DNA of 64,000 nucleotides from Gemmatimonadota bacterium. Its GTDB lineage: Bacteria; Latescibacterota; UBA2968; GCA-2709665. The number at the start of each line of letters is the position of its first letter. The stretch's first letter is position 1. The stretch is from NCBI GenBank assembly GCA_028877215.1, contig JAPPFJ010000009.1, positions 43,093 to 107,092 of the forward strand, given 5' to 3'. Positions 52,987 through 62,540 of the stretch are shown here, one piece after another. The notes under the pieces were generated by a model. That model was not told the origin of the DNA. It saw nothing but the letters and a program-made list of their open reading frames with translations, and ran no database searches. A program made the position numbers and the translations under genes.

Positions 52987-53048
52987 TTCATACAGTCAAT
53001 AGGTCGGCAATATCCATACGTACGACAAGAAATGGAGCAAGATCCCTT

Positions 53049-53669
53049 GTGATCAAAAAGAAAGCCGAGTTTAAGACCTTGCACGTCGCGCCTGAATCCG
53101 ACACGGCGGTGATCGATCGGGCGATTGCCGGTGACGATTTGGCTTTTCAGGTCCTTTTCAGGCGCCACCGAGACCGTGTGCGTGCGCTCGTGCACCGATG
53201 CGCGAGGAATGCCGATGAGGCCGAGGACCTGGTCCAAATGGTCTTCATCAAGGCGTTTCTGGGGCTGGCCGGATTTCGCGGACAGGCCGCATTCACCACG
53301 TGGCTTACGCGCATCGCTATGAATGAGTGTACGAATTACCTGCGGTCATTGAAAAAGCGGAAGATCTGGTTGAACGAAGTTGAGGATGCCGTGCCCGCGC
53401 TCCAGGCGCGTTGGCTGCCGGCGCCCGACCAGGATCCCGAAACGGCGTTGGTCCGGAAGGAACGCAGGGAAATCGTGGCGCGGAGCATCCGGGCGCTGCC
53501 GGAACGCCACCGGGAAGCGGTGTGTCTCCATTATCTCATGGAACGGTCCTACGATGAAATCGTCGAGCAGCTGCAGGTACCGGCGGGAACGCTGAAAGTC
53601 TGGTTGTACCGGGGGCGCCACGGGTTGAAGCGGGAGGTCGAACGGCTGGGGATAACAGGGAGTTTATAG
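53049..53669 (+). CDS. ECF-family RNA polymerase sigma factor
   Basis: The 206-residue protein has sigma region 2 (FQVLFRRHRDRVRALVHRC, EAEDLVQMVFIKAFLG, FTTWLTRIAMNECTNYLRS) and region 4 (ALPERHREAVCLHYLMERS, YDEIVEQLQVPAGTLKVWLY). The track begins at 52968, but that includes the sigma-54 promoter. I use the GTG at 53049 with GGAG 11 bases upstream, giving the usual length. No anti-sigma gene follows; a membrane fusion protein gene does, 61 bases on. Its own targets are not evident from the sequence. Confidence 0.9.
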   Translation: MIKKKAEFKTLHVAPESDTAVIDRAIAGDDLAFQVLFRRHRDRVRALVHRCARNADEAEDLVQMVFIKAFLGLAGFRGQAAFTTWLTRIAMNECTNYLRSLKKRKIWLNEVEDAVPALQARWLPAPDQDPETALVRKERREIVARSIRALPERHREAVCLHYLMERSYDEIVEQLQVPAGTLKVWLYRGRHGLKREVERLGITGSL

Positions 53670-53730
53670 GAGTGGCCTGAAATCTGGAAAAGCTGAAGCC
53701 GGCGTTTCAACGGGATGTTAAGGCAAGACG

Positions 53731-55173
53731 ATGGAAGAGAAAAAACCAAAGAAGGAAAAGGGACGCGTGTTGCGGCTGAATCGATCAGACGCGTCCTCCG
53801 ATCAGCAGGCTTCCGGTCGTGAGGCGTCTCAAGGACCGGCTGACTCGGTTGGCGGAGACAAACCGGTCCCCGGTTTCGTGAATCCGGGTATTTCCGCGTC
53901 TGAGCGCGAAATACCAACCGGGGGCATGGACCGAAAGATCGAGAAGAAGCTGTTGACGCCGAAGCGCATTATCAGCGTCGTGGCGGTCGTGGGCTTTGTG
54001 GGGCTGGTGCTATATATGGCCATATTCGGCGACCACAGCGCCAGGCTCAACGTGCAGGCCGAGCGAATCACGATATCCGATGTCACCATCGGTCCCTTCC
54101 AGGAGTTCATCCCCCAGCGCGGCACGGTGATGCCCATTCAGACGCACTACCTGGATGCGCTGGAAGGCGGTCAGGTCGAGGAGATTTACCTGGAAGAGGG
54201 TGCGATGGTCGAACAGGGCACGCAGATACTCCGCATGTCGAATCCGACCCTGGAACAGACCGTGTTGAGCCAGGAAGCGCAGCTGTTCGAGCAGATCAAC
54301 AGGATGGAAAACACCCGGCTGAACCAGGAAATCCAGGATATCCAGCGCAAGCGATCGTTGATGGACATCGAACTGGACCTACAGAAATCGGAACGCGATT
54401 TCCGGAAGGAGAAAGCCCTGTTCGAGAACGATTTCTCCTCGCAAGACGCGTTTAACGGGGCAAAGGAAAAGTACGAACACGCTCAGAAGCTCAAGGTGTT
54501 CATGGTGGAGACCATTCGCCGCGACTCCATGTATCGCGTCAACGAACTGGCTGCTCTGCAGAAGCGCGCACGCAGCCTGCAGCTTCAACTGGATGACGTG
54601 CGGCGTCCACTGAGAAACCTGGTCGTTCGCGCGCCGATCGCCGGCCAATTGTCACAGCTCAACGCCGAGATCGGCAAGTTGATAGCGAAGGGGACCAGCA
54701 TCGGCCAGGTCGACGTTCTGGACGCGTACAAGATGCGCGCGGCCATCGATGAATTCTACATTACGAGAATTACAGCAGGACTCCGGGGGACGATTGAAAT
54801 CGACGACGAGACTTTCGAATTGAGAATCCGCCGGGTCTTCCCCGAGGTGAAGGAGGGGCAGTTCGAGGTCGATATGGATTTCGTGGGCGAAGCGCCTCGA
54901 AGCATCCGCCGCGGACAGACGGAGCAGATTCGACTGGAACTGGACGCGCCCGAAGAAGCGCTGCTGTTACCGCGGGGCGGATTCTATCAGACCACCGGCG
55001 GCAACTGGGTCTTCGTGGTCGAGGGTGACATGGCCGTTCGGCGCAAGGTCCGTATCGGACGCCAGAACCCCGAGTATTTCGAAGTGCTCGAGGGCCTTTC
55101 GCCCGGAGAGCGCGTCGTGACCTCGTCGTATGAGAATTATGAAGAGATTGATAAGCTGGTTCTACAGAGGTGA
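53731..55173 (+). CDS. HlyD/MacA-type periplasmic membrane fusion protein
   Basis: The 480-residue protein has a cytoplasmic segment, one membrane helix (IISVVAVVGFVGLVLYMAIF, about residues 80-99), a lipoyl/barrel-sandwich half (GGQVEEIYLEEGAMVEQGTQ), a long helical hairpin (about 170-290), the second lipoyl half (LVVRAPIAGQLSQLNAEIGK) and beta-barrel domains. It should bridge the ABC permease to an outer-membrane channel; no TolC-like gene is in the window. The ATG at 53926 (MDRKIEKKLLTPKRI) matches the usual family start, so the first 65 charged residues may not be translated. It is the only such protein here, serving potentially eleven permeases. Confidence 0.88.
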   Translation: MEEKKPKKEKGRVLRLNRSDASSDQQASGREASQGPADSVGGDKPVPGFVNPGISASEREIPTGGMDRKIEKKLLTPKRIISVVAVVGFVGLVLYMAIFGDHSARLNVQAERITISDVTIGPFQEFIPQRGTVMPIQTHYLDALEGGQVEEIYLEEGAMVEQGTQILRMSNPTLEQTVLSQEAQLFEQINRMENTRLNQEIQDIQRKRSLMDIELDLQKSERDFRKEKALFENDFSSQDAFNGAKEKYEHAQKLKVFMVETIRRDSMYRVNELAALQKRARSLQLQLDDVRRPLRNLVVRAPIAGQLSQLNAEIGKLIAKGTSIGQVDVLDAYKMRAAIDEFYITRITAGLRGTIEIDDETFELRIRRVFPEVKEGQFEVDMDFVGEAPRSIRRGQTEQIRLELDAPEEALLLPRGGFYQTTGGNWVFVVEGDMAVRRKVRIGRQNPEYFEVLEGLSPGERVVTSSYENYEEIDKLVLQR

Positions 55174-55356
55174 GAGGGAAGAGGTGAGCCGAAAGAAGCA
55201 AACCTACAACCCGGTCTGTTTCCGAATAGTGAGAATCAGCGTTGTGACCGGTTCACGGACTGAAGATAGATTTAGTGAAGCGAAATCCGTCGCGGGAGTA
55301 GCTCGATCACGGCGAGCAGCACAATTGAACGACGAATCTACATTCAGGGTAAAACA

Positions 55357-57840
55357 GTGTTTAAGAATTACGTCTTGATCGCGATTCGAAATCTTCTGAA
55401 GCATAAACTCTATACAATGATCAATATTGCCGGTTTGGCCATTGGAATCGCCTGTGTCATTCTGATCGGTTTATTTGTGGAGAATGAACTGTCGTACGAC
55501 ACTCACCATCCTCACACCGAATCGCTGTACAGGGTCATTCGTGAATTTCGCTCTAATGACGGTAAGAAGACGTACGATTGGCGCGTATCGGGTGCAGTTG
55601 GTCCAGCGCTAAAGCAAGACTATCCGGAAGTCGAAGCCACTGTCCGAATGATGCTTCGTACGGTCTGGATTCAGCATGACGTGAAAGTATTGAGTCGCGT
55701 ATTCTGCCTCGCAGATACTAACTTCCTCGATGTTTTCCATTTTCAAATGGTGACGGGAGACAGATCTGCACTCTTGGAGCCCAATGCTGTCTTGATTACG
55801 CGGTCCGCGGCCCTCGACTTTTTCGGCGATGTAAACCCCATTGGTAGAGTATTGACCGTTGAAGGTTCGTACGTTGGCGGAGAGTATGTGGTCGCGGGTG
55901 TGCTCAAAGACATGCCCAAACAGTCGACGATTCGCTTTGATGTACTCTCGGCTTCAATCCTGGCAGATTTTAGGGACTATTGGGATTCCTGGCTTCCCAG
56001 ATCCAGTTGGCGAGGTATTTCGGTCTATGCGCGTTTAAGGTCCCACACGTCGAAGGAAGAACTGTCATCGAAGATGACCGCTATGGTGGAACGGTACATG
56101 GGGTCCGAAATCGCGACGCACAACACTTACCTTTTTCAACCCATAAGTGAAATCTTCTTACGATCCAAAACCGACTATGGTATACACGAGGTTTTCGCCA
56201 GTGAGGGACCCATTGTTTACGGGGACATCACGCATGTCTATGCGGCGTCGGCCGCTGCGATATTCATCTTGCTAATTGCTTGTGTCAATTTCACCAATTT
56301 GACGACCGCTCGATCGGCCAACAGGGCCAGGGAGGTCGGCTTGCGCAAGGTTTCTGGGGCACATCGTGTCCAAGTGGCATTACAATTCCTGGGCGAATCG
56401 CTCCTGCTTTCAATTCTTAGTTTGTTCGTTGGCCTCGGTACTGTTGATGTGCTTTTGCCTTACTTTAGTGACTTTGTGGGCCGGAGCTTGACCTTTGATC
56501 TCACCGGCAAGTCGCTGATACAACTGTTAGGCTTATCGCTTGCTGTCGCGGTCGTTTCGGGAGGGTATCCCGCACTTTTCCTTTCACGGTTCCGCCCTGC
56601 CGTGGTGCTTAAAGGTACACTGTCAACTGGCGCTCAAAGTAGTGTTCTGCGGAAGAGTCTTGTCGTGTTCCAATTTACTACATCGGTAGCTCTAATAGCG
56701 ATCGTCTTGATCGTGTCTGAACAAACATCGTACATCCTGAACAAAGATCTCGGTTTTGACAAGGAGCAGATCGTGGAAACCCCACTCCTGTGGGAACATC
56801 GCATGTCCTCATTGCGTGAAGAACGCTTGTGGGATCGGTACAATGTAGTCAAGGATGCGTTTTTGCAGCATCCGAACATACACGCTGCATCCATTTCACG
56901 TTTTCCGCACGGGCGCGGTGCACCGCAGGCAGTATTCAATGCGTATGAAGCGGGGAAAGATGAACTGCTTATGCGCGTCAACGAAGTCGATGAGGACTTC
57001 ATTTCACTGTTCAACATTCCCCTCCTAAAAGGACGAGATTTCTCAAAAAACGCGGCGAAAACCTACGGGTCCGAGTCATTCGTCCAAGAAGAAGAACGAG
57101 GGCAGACAATGCTGCCAGGCAAGGCAGAGTACATCCTGAACGAAACCGCGGTAGAAATGCTGGGTTGGGTAGACCCGATTGGAAAGCGATTCGGGACAGA
57201 AGGGCGGAGACCTGGTCGTGTCATTGGAGTTATCAAAGACTATCACACGCGTACCTTACATCAATCCATTGAACCAACTGTGTTGTACGCCTATAACGCG
57301 GTTCCGAAAAACATCTACCTCAAAGTAAGCTCTCAAGACATTGAGGAAACGGTTGCCCACATCAAGAAGGTATGGCAACACTTCCTGCCCATTCGTCCAT
57401 TCTCCTACACTTTTTTGGATGAAAACCTGGCCAAACGCTACGGCCAGGAACGCCGACTTGGTCGATCAATGACTTTATTTGCCGGGGTGGCCATCTTTGT
57501 GGCGTGTCTGGGACTATTGGGGCTAGTCTCATATCTGACTGAGCGACGCAGAAAGGAAGTCGGCATTCGAAAGATATTAGGCGCTTCAGTTGGAAACATA
57601 GCGGGTCTGTTCTTGAAAGAGTCGATGGGTCTGATGTTGCTGTCGTGTGTGTTGGCATGGCCAATTGCATATTGGCTGGCAGAGTATTGGCTGCAAGCCT
57701 TTGCTTATCGGATTGAGATTACCGCGGCTCCGTTCCTGATTGGCGGCATCTCCATGGCAGGCCTGACCATGATTACGATGGCGCGTCAGGTGATCAAGGC
57801 TGCCAGTACTAATCCGGCTGACACGTTGCAGTACGAGTGA
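55357..57840 (+). CDS. MacB/FtsX-like two-module ABC permease P10
   Basis: The 827-residue P10 is the most divergent copy: MFKNYVLIAIRNLLKHKLYT, first FtsX motif AREVGLRKVSGAHRVQVALQ, second RRKEVGIRKILGASVGNIA, GVIKDYHTRTLHQSIEPTV in the second periplasmic domain and the end TNPADTLQYE. Its base composition is more A/T-rich than P8 or P9. Start is a GTG after CAGGGTAAAACA. It lies between the fusion protein and the lipoprotein and may be the founding permease of the operon. The 183 bases before it show no motif. Confidence 0.9.
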   Translation: MFKNYVLIAIRNLLKHKLYTMINIAGLAIGIACVILIGLFVENELSYDTHHPHTESLYRVIREFRSNDGKKTYDWRVSGAVGPALKQDYPEVEATVRMMLRTVWIQHDVKVLSRVFCLADTNFLDVFHFQMVTGDRSALLEPNAVLITRSAALDFFGDVNPIGRVLTVEGSYVGGEYVVAGVLKDMPKQSTIRFDVLSASILADFRDYWDSWLPRSSWRGISVYARLRSHTSKEELSSKMTAMVERYMGSEIATHNTYLFQPISEIFLRSKTDYGIHEVFASEGPIVYGDITHVYAASAAAIFILLIACVNFTNLTTARSANRAREVGLRKVSGAHRVQVALQFLGESLLLSILSLFVGLGTVDVLLPYFSDFVGRSLTFDLTGKSLIQLLGLSLAVAVVSGGYPALFLSRFRPAVVLKGTLSTGAQSSVLRKSLVVFQFTTSVALIAIVLIVSEQTSYILNKDLGFDKEQIVETPLLWEHRMSSLREERLWDRYNVVKDAFLQHPNIHAASISRFPHGRGAPQAVFNAYEAGKDELLMRVNEVDEDFISLFNIPLLKGRDFSKNAAKTYGSESFVQEEERGQTMLPGKAEYILNETAVEMLGWVDPIGKRFGTEGRRPGRVIGVIKDYHTRTLHQSIEPTVLYAYNAVPKNIYLKVSSQDIEETVAHIKKVWQHFLPIRPFSYTFLDENLAKRYGQERRLGRSMTLFAGVAIFVACLGLLGLVSYLTERRRKEVGIRKILGASVGNIAGLFLKESMGLMLLSCVLAWPIAYWLAEYWLQAFAYRIEITAAPFLIGGISMAGLTMITMARQVIKAASTNPADTLQYE

Positions 57841-57962
57841 GTCATCAGGAGGGATAAACGACTCAACGTGCTATTATCAAGTGTCACGCCCCTGTTTCGA
57901 CAAGAATTCGTGTAACTGAATTCGTGCGGTGTTCTCATCAACCTATTAAGGAGGGGTCAAAC

Positions 57963-58409
57963 ATGTCGAAGAATATCAATTCCAATCATGGGCGACTGCT
58001 GTTGATTGTAACGGGAATTGCACTTTTGATCATCTCGTCCAGCTGTGCCACTACTCGGCAGGTGACATACATAGTCGGCGTAACCGCCACTCAAGATGGG
58101 ATTGAAAGAGTCCTCAAAGACAGGACTTATTCGCTTCGAAATGTTGTAATGCGCCTCTCCAATGGTGATAAGATAAAAGCGAAAGAAATAGTGTTCGACG
58201 GTCGAACCGGCGAATTCAGGACAGATGGAATTCTAGGCCGCGTCCACGCATCAAGGATTGATGTGTTGGTGCCCAGAGGCCGCGATTACAAGCTTAAAGC
58301 AGACGACGGTGCCAGGAGTATAGATGGCAAAATGGTGATGCACGATGCCTTATTTTCTACTGGAAAGGCCACCATTACGGCACGTAAGATCCACATTACC
58401 TGGTTGTAG
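57963..58409 (+). CDS. Small lipoprotein, unknown function
   Basis: The 148-residue protein has a lipoprotein signal (RLLLIVTGIALLIISSSC) with Cys lipidation expected. The mature part (QVTYIVGVTATQDGIERVLK, DRTYSLRNVVMRLSNGDKIK, KEIVFDGRTGEFR) is a small beta-rich domain I do not recognise. AAGGAGGGG just before the ATG at 57963 is a strong ribosome site; the track start at 57924 is not needed. Its place between a permease and the ATPase suggests an accessory or cargo of the exporter. Confidence 0.75.
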   Translation: MSKNINSNHGRLLLIVTGIALLIISSSCATTRQVTYIVGVTATQDGIERVLKDRTYSLRNVVMRLSNGDKIKAKEIVFDGRTGEFRTDGILGRVHASRIDVLVPRGRDYKLKADDGARSIDGKMVMHDALFSTGKATITARKIHITWL

Positions 58410-58684
58410 TTATGGACAGATTCAGCCAAAGCGCATAGTCTCGGACGAGGTCTTGGCGCAATTCAACCGCAGACACCGCAGAGATTGGACGTAATTTGCC
58501 TCTGGAAGTACAATTCAGAAGTAATTGTCAACTCTACCGTAATTCGCCAACTAGCTTGATGTCAAGTTTCGAGATCACACGAAATTCACCTGTTGAGATG
58601 GATACGAAACCCAGCGCGGCTTCGCTATGCGCAGCCGCAACCAAATAGATGGAAGTTAACGCGAGAGTTCGTTTAACAGTCCAA
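58410..58684. other. Intergenic stretch without recognised gene
   Basis: 275 bases between the lipoprotein and the family D repeat. The phrase AACCGCAGACACCGCAGAG recurs loosely at about 59798 (AGCCGCAGACAAATAGGCG). No promoter or gene is evident. Confidence 0.5.
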
Positions 58685-58785
58685 TCACTCCCCCCTTGAG
58701 GGGGAGTCGCAGAAGCCGAGCCGGTCCCTGAGCCTGTCGAAGGGCCGGCGACGGCTGATGCGGTGGGGGGAATTCAACGCCTTAC
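58685..58785 (+). repeat. Repeat family D, copy 3
   Basis: Hairpin CTCCCCCCTTGAGGGGGAG, then GTCGCAGAAGCCGAGCCGG, CCTGAGCCTGTCGAAGGG, CGACGGCTGATGCGGTGGGG and AACGCCTTAC. Confidence 0.7.
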
Positions 58786-58975
58786 AGTGTGCAAGCAGCA
58801 TGGTTAAACATGTGCGCATCTTGCGTTGAAGTCTTACTGAAAGAATCTAAGATTACGTCAAATCTCCAATGTTTGCGTGATCGTCAGGATCGATTTATGG
58901 AGTTTCATCTTAACCCCGTGCCGATTCACTATCGTTTGTCGCTACGGTTAACAAACCGAACGGGCACTCACACCA

Positions 58976-59049
58976 TCTACCCTCTTACGTCTCCCGTCTC
59001 CCCTTTCATCAGGCACTCATATCCTCTCCCGTCTTACGTCTACCCTTTC
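58976..59049. repeat. Repeat family B, partial copy before the ATPase gene
   Basis: Two right arms (CTCTTACGTCTCCCGTCTCC and CTCCCGTCTTACGTCTACCC) without the conserved core or left arm. It ends directly at the ribosome site AAGGAG of the ATPase gene. Confidence 0.6.
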
Positions 59050-59064
59050 ATAAGGAGTCCCGAA

Positions 59065-59754
59065 ATGATCAAGACCGTGGATTTACAGAAGGTGTACAGG
59101 ACAGAAGAAGTCGAAACAACCGCGTTGCGAAACGTCAACCTGGAGATCAATGAAGGCGAGTTCGTGGCGGTGATGGGGCCATCGGGCTGCGGCAAGTCCA
59201 CGCTGCTGAACGTCCTGGGGCTGCTGGACAATCCGACGGACGGAGAATACTTTTTGAACGACGTGGAGGTCTCCGGACATTCGGAGCGGCAGAGAGCCGA
59301 TACCCGGAAAGAGAATATCGGCTTCGTGTTTCAGAGTTTCAATCTGATCGACGAACTGACCGTGGCCGAAAATATCGAACTGCCGCTCCTGTACCTGAAG
59401 ATGCCGTCCAAAGAACGCAGGAAGCGCGTGGACGAATCCATGGAGTATATGGGCATCAAGCACCGCGAGAAGCACTTCCCGCAACAGCTGTCAGGCGGCC
59501 AGCAGCAGCGCGTGGCCGTGGCGCGGGCGGTGATCTCGAATCCGAAGATCATTCTCGCGGACGAGCCTACCGGGAACCTGGATTCCGCCAACGGCAATGA
59601 AGTTATGGGATTGTTGACGGAACTGAACAAGAACGGGACGACCATCGTCATGGTGACGCACAAAGCGCACGATGCCGGATTCGCACATCGCGTCGTTCAC
59701 CTGTTCGACGGCCACGTGGTGTCGGAAAACATCAAGGAACAAGCGCCGAATTAG
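59065..59754 (+). CDS. ABC transporter ATPase, LolD/MacB type
   Basis: The 229-residue protein has Walker A GPSGCGKST, the Q-loop FVFQSFNL, signature LSGGQQQRVAVARA, Walker B IILADEPTGNLD and switch His in VTHKAHD, all intact. It is the only ATPase subunit in the window and must drive at least some of the eleven permeases, whose own sequences contain no nucleotide-binding domain. I use the ATG at 59065 behind AAGGAG; the track start at 58789 extends through a family B repeat. No promoter specific to it was found. Confidence 0.95.
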   Translation: MIKTVDLQKVYRTEEVETTALRNVNLEINEGEFVAVMGPSGCGKSTLLNVLGLLDNPTDGEYFLNDVEVSGHSERQRADTRKENIGFVFQSFNLIDELTVAENIELPLLYLKMPSKERRKRVDESMEYMGIKHREKHFPQQLSGGQQQRVAVARAVISNPKIILADEPTGNLDSANGNEVMGLLTELNKNGTTIVMVTHKAHDAGFAHRVVHLFDGHVVSENIKEQAPN

Positions 59755-59842
59755 CCGTGATTCATATACCGTCCCGGAAACAGATCGACACAATTCAGCC
59801 GCAGACAAATAGGCGCAGAAAGACGCACGCCCGTTTACCGGT

Positions 59843-60020
59843 CCAATCACTCCCCCCTTGAGGTGGAGTCGCAGAAGCCGAGCCGGTCCCCTTAGCCTTG
59901 CCCTGAACCTACGGTCCCTGAGCAGCTGTCCTGAGCCTGCCGAAGGACTGTCGAAGGGTGTCGAAATGTCGAGCGGGGCTGGCGAAGGCTAATGCGGTGG
60001 GGGGATTTCTACGCCTTACC
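59843..60020 (+). repeat. Repeat family D, copy 4
   Basis: Starts ATCACTCCCCCCTTGAGGTG, then GTCGCAGAAGCCGAGCCGG and several CCTGAGC/GTCGAAGG units in altered order, ending GCGGTGGGGGGATTTC and ACGCCTTACC. Confidence 0.7.
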
Positions 60021-60120
60021 ATGTGCAAGCTGCGCGAACTTGAAACTCACAACGCGGTCGGATTCCATGCCATCGGTTGAGCGATCCACTCTCCCTTCAA
60101 CAGTCCATTGAGAGATTCGG

Positions 60121-62517
60121 ATGTTCCGCAACTACCTGATCGTGGCCCTGCGACATCTGCTCCGGCAGAAGCTGTACGCGTTTATCAACGTGTTCGGGCT
60201 GGCAGTGGGCCTCGCGTGCTGTATTCTGATCTTTCTCTACGTCAGGCACGAGTGGCAGTACGATGCCTTCCACGAGAATGCCGACCGCATCTTTCGCGTG
60301 ATCGTGAAGGAAACCAGGCCTGACGGCAGCGTCGGGTATTCGACCCTTCATCCTACAACGCTTGCAGCATCGCTGAAAGAAGAATTCCCGGGGATCGTGC
60401 GGGCAAGCGGATTCATACGCTCACGGACACAGGTATCGTATCAGAAGATCTTCTTTCAAGAATCCTTCGGCCTGGTGGAACCCGACTTTTTGAAGATGTT
60501 CTCATTTCCGCTCCTTGCCGGAGACCCGGAGCAGGTTCTGCGGCGGCCGGATGGCGTCGTGGTGAGCGAGACCGTCGCTCGTACGCTCTACGGGAATCCT
60601 GAAGACGATTATACAGCAGTTTTGGAAAAGCCACTCTTACTGGGAGACCGCGAATTTACCGTCGCGGGAGTCATGCGGGACGTCCCCGAGAACTCCAGTC
60701 TGAATTTCAGTCTCCTGATACCGATTGAGCACCACAAAAATTATGTCCGCGCCCATGACGATAACGACGGAACTACTGCTGTGTACGTGGAACGTGTGGA
60801 AACACAGGATGTGGAAGCCATGGAGAGGGCGTTTCCTCCCTTTGCTGAAAAACACCTGAACGACAGGATCAGACGTTTCAAATCGCGCGGTCGCATAAGG
60901 AATACAGACGACGGGTTCTTGCTGCGCCTCCAGCCGCTGCGCGACGTCTATCTGGATTCTGACGGCGTCAAGAACAGTTACGAAGCCAGCGGAAAAACGG
61001 TCTATTCGTACCTGCTTTCCGGGCTCGCGATTCTGGTGCTCACGGTTGCATGCATCAATTACGTGACCCTGGCGGCAGGTCGGTCAGTTGGACGTGCGTC
61101 AGAGGTGGGCTTGCGAAGGGTGTTGGGAGCGCATCGTAGTCAACTTATGTGGCAGTTCTGGGGCGAGGCGTTGTCCTTGAGCCTTGTTGCATCGGCGATG
61201 GGAATTGCGCTGGCCGAGATGTTTCTGCCCGCATTCAATGATCTGGCGCGCAAGAATCTGGATATGCCCTACCTGGACAGTTGGGGGACACCGCTGGCGC
61301 TTCTGGGGATGGTGTGCATCGCTGGACTTGCGGCGGGCAGTTATCCGGCCCTGGTTCTGCCCCGGCTCCAGACAGTAGACGTGCTCAAGGGCCATGTCCG
61401 TATTGGAAGACGCAACGCAGGTTCGAGGGCGCTGGTGGCCGTGCAGAATGCCCTTTCGATCGCACTGATGATCGGCGCAGCTTTGATGTTTCATCAACTC
61501 AACTACGTGAGAGAAAAGGACTTGGGATACCGTAAAGAGCAGGTCGTGGTTGTTCCTGTCCCGGACGACTACAGTGACCTGTATAAAATAGAGGTCTCCA
61601 GATCTCATCGAGTTATCAGCGCAACCGTCAGCGACCGCGCGTTTACGACTGGAGATGCCACATTAGGCGTGGAAACGAAAGACGGGGAACGACTTGGGGT
61701 TCGAGTTATCCGGATTGATCCCGATTTTCTCAAGACCATGGACATCCAGCTTGTGGCAGGACGGGATATATCATCGCCGTCCACGTCCGGTCAGAGAGTA
61801 TCCGCACTCGTGAACGAGAAATTGGCCGGAATGCTCGGATGGGAGGATCCCATCGGGAAGACGCTGAAACTGCGCGCACTACGCGAACCGACCGTCGTCG
61901 GCGTTGTAAGGGATTTCCATTTCGATTCGATGCATGATGAGATCCAACCGCTGGTGTTGCACACTGGAATGGGAACCTTCGGACCCTTTTTGATGATCAG
62001 GATCAAACCCGCGGACGTTGCCGGCACGATTGCATTTCTTGAGAAGACGTGGGAAAAAGTGGCGCCGGACGAGCCGTTTAGCTATTCCTTCCTGGAAGAC
62101 AATCTCGCTGGGCAGTACCGGAACGAAGATCGGTGGTTCAGAATTACCGCATATACGTTTCTGTTCGCGATCCTGATTTCCTGTCTGGGGCTCCTGGGGT
62201 TGGCGTCACTCTCCGTGACACGGCGAACAAGGGAGGTGGGTATCCGAAAGGTCCTGGGGGGGTCGGTTTCGAACCTTTCTCTCCTGCTCTCCAGTGAATT
62301 CGCGAAGCTTGTTCTGATCGCCAATTTGCTGGCCTGGCCGGCGGCCTATTACGTGATGAACGGTTGGCTTCAGAATTTCGCCTACCGGATCGACCCCGAG
62401 CCCGAAATCTTCATTCTATGCGGCGTTCTGGCGCTCGGGATCGCAATGCTGACCGTGGGTGCCCAGTCGGTCAAGGCCGCACTGGCGAATCCCGTGGACG
62501 CGCTCAGGTATGAGTAA
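60121..62517 (+). CDS. MacB/FtsX-like two-module ABC permease P11
   Basis: The 798-residue P11 follows the ATPase gene by 366 bases. N-terminus MFRNYLIVALRHLLRQKLYA; first FtsX motif ASEVGLRRVLGAHRSQLMWQ; second RTREVGIRKVLGGSVSNLS; GVVRDFHFDSMHDEIQPLV in the second periplasmic domain; end ANPVDALRYE. It starts at the ATG after GAGAGATTCGG. It is the last permease and closest to the ATPase, so the two may be dedicated partners. Confidence 0.9.
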   Translation: MFRNYLIVALRHLLRQKLYAFINVFGLAVGLACCILIFLYVRHEWQYDAFHENADRIFRVIVKETRPDGSVGYSTLHPTTLAASLKEEFPGIVRASGFIRSRTQVSYQKIFFQESFGLVEPDFLKMFSFPLLAGDPEQVLRRPDGVVVSETVARTLYGNPEDDYTAVLEKPLLLGDREFTVAGVMRDVPENSSLNFSLLIPIEHHKNYVRAHDDNDGTTAVYVERVETQDVEAMERAFPPFAEKHLNDRIRRFKSRGRIRNTDDGFLLRLQPLRDVYLDSDGVKNSYEASGKTVYSYLLSGLAILVLTVACINYVTLAAGRSVGRASEVGLRRVLGAHRSQLMWQFWGEALSLSLVASAMGIALAEMFLPAFNDLARKNLDMPYLDSWGTPLALLGMVCIAGLAAGSYPALVLPRLQTVDVLKGHVRIGRRNAGSRALVAVQNALSIALMIGAALMFHQLNYVREKDLGYRKEQVVVVPVPDDYSDLYKIEVSRSHRVISATVSDRAFTTGDATLGVETKDGERLGVRVIRIDPDFLKTMDIQLVAGRDISSPSTSGQRVSALVNEKLAGMLGWEDPIGKTLKLRALREPTVVGVVRDFHFDSMHDEIQPLVLHTGMGTFGPFLMIRIKPADVAGTIAFLEKTWEKVAPDEPFSYSFLEDNLAGQYRNEDRWFRITAYTFLFAILISCLGLLGLASLSVTRRTREVGIRKVLGGSVSNLSLLLSSEFAKLVLIANLLAWPAAYYVMNGWLQNFAYRIDPEPEIFILCGVLALGIAMLTVGAQSVKAALANPVDALRYE

Positions 62518-62540
62518 ATCGCCCGAGCCCTTTTGCCGGT

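Noticed and set aside
52968-53048. Longer start of the ECF sigma gene
   Set aside because: Includes the sigma-54 promoter and its predicted transcription start, so it cannot be in the mRNA from that promoter.
18920-62517. Naming the permeases as ADOP (acidobacterial duplicated orphan permease) family
   Set aside because: Layout is similar, but ADOP proteins are typically without nearby ATPase genes, and the organism is not shown to be an acidobacterium; a profile search would decide.
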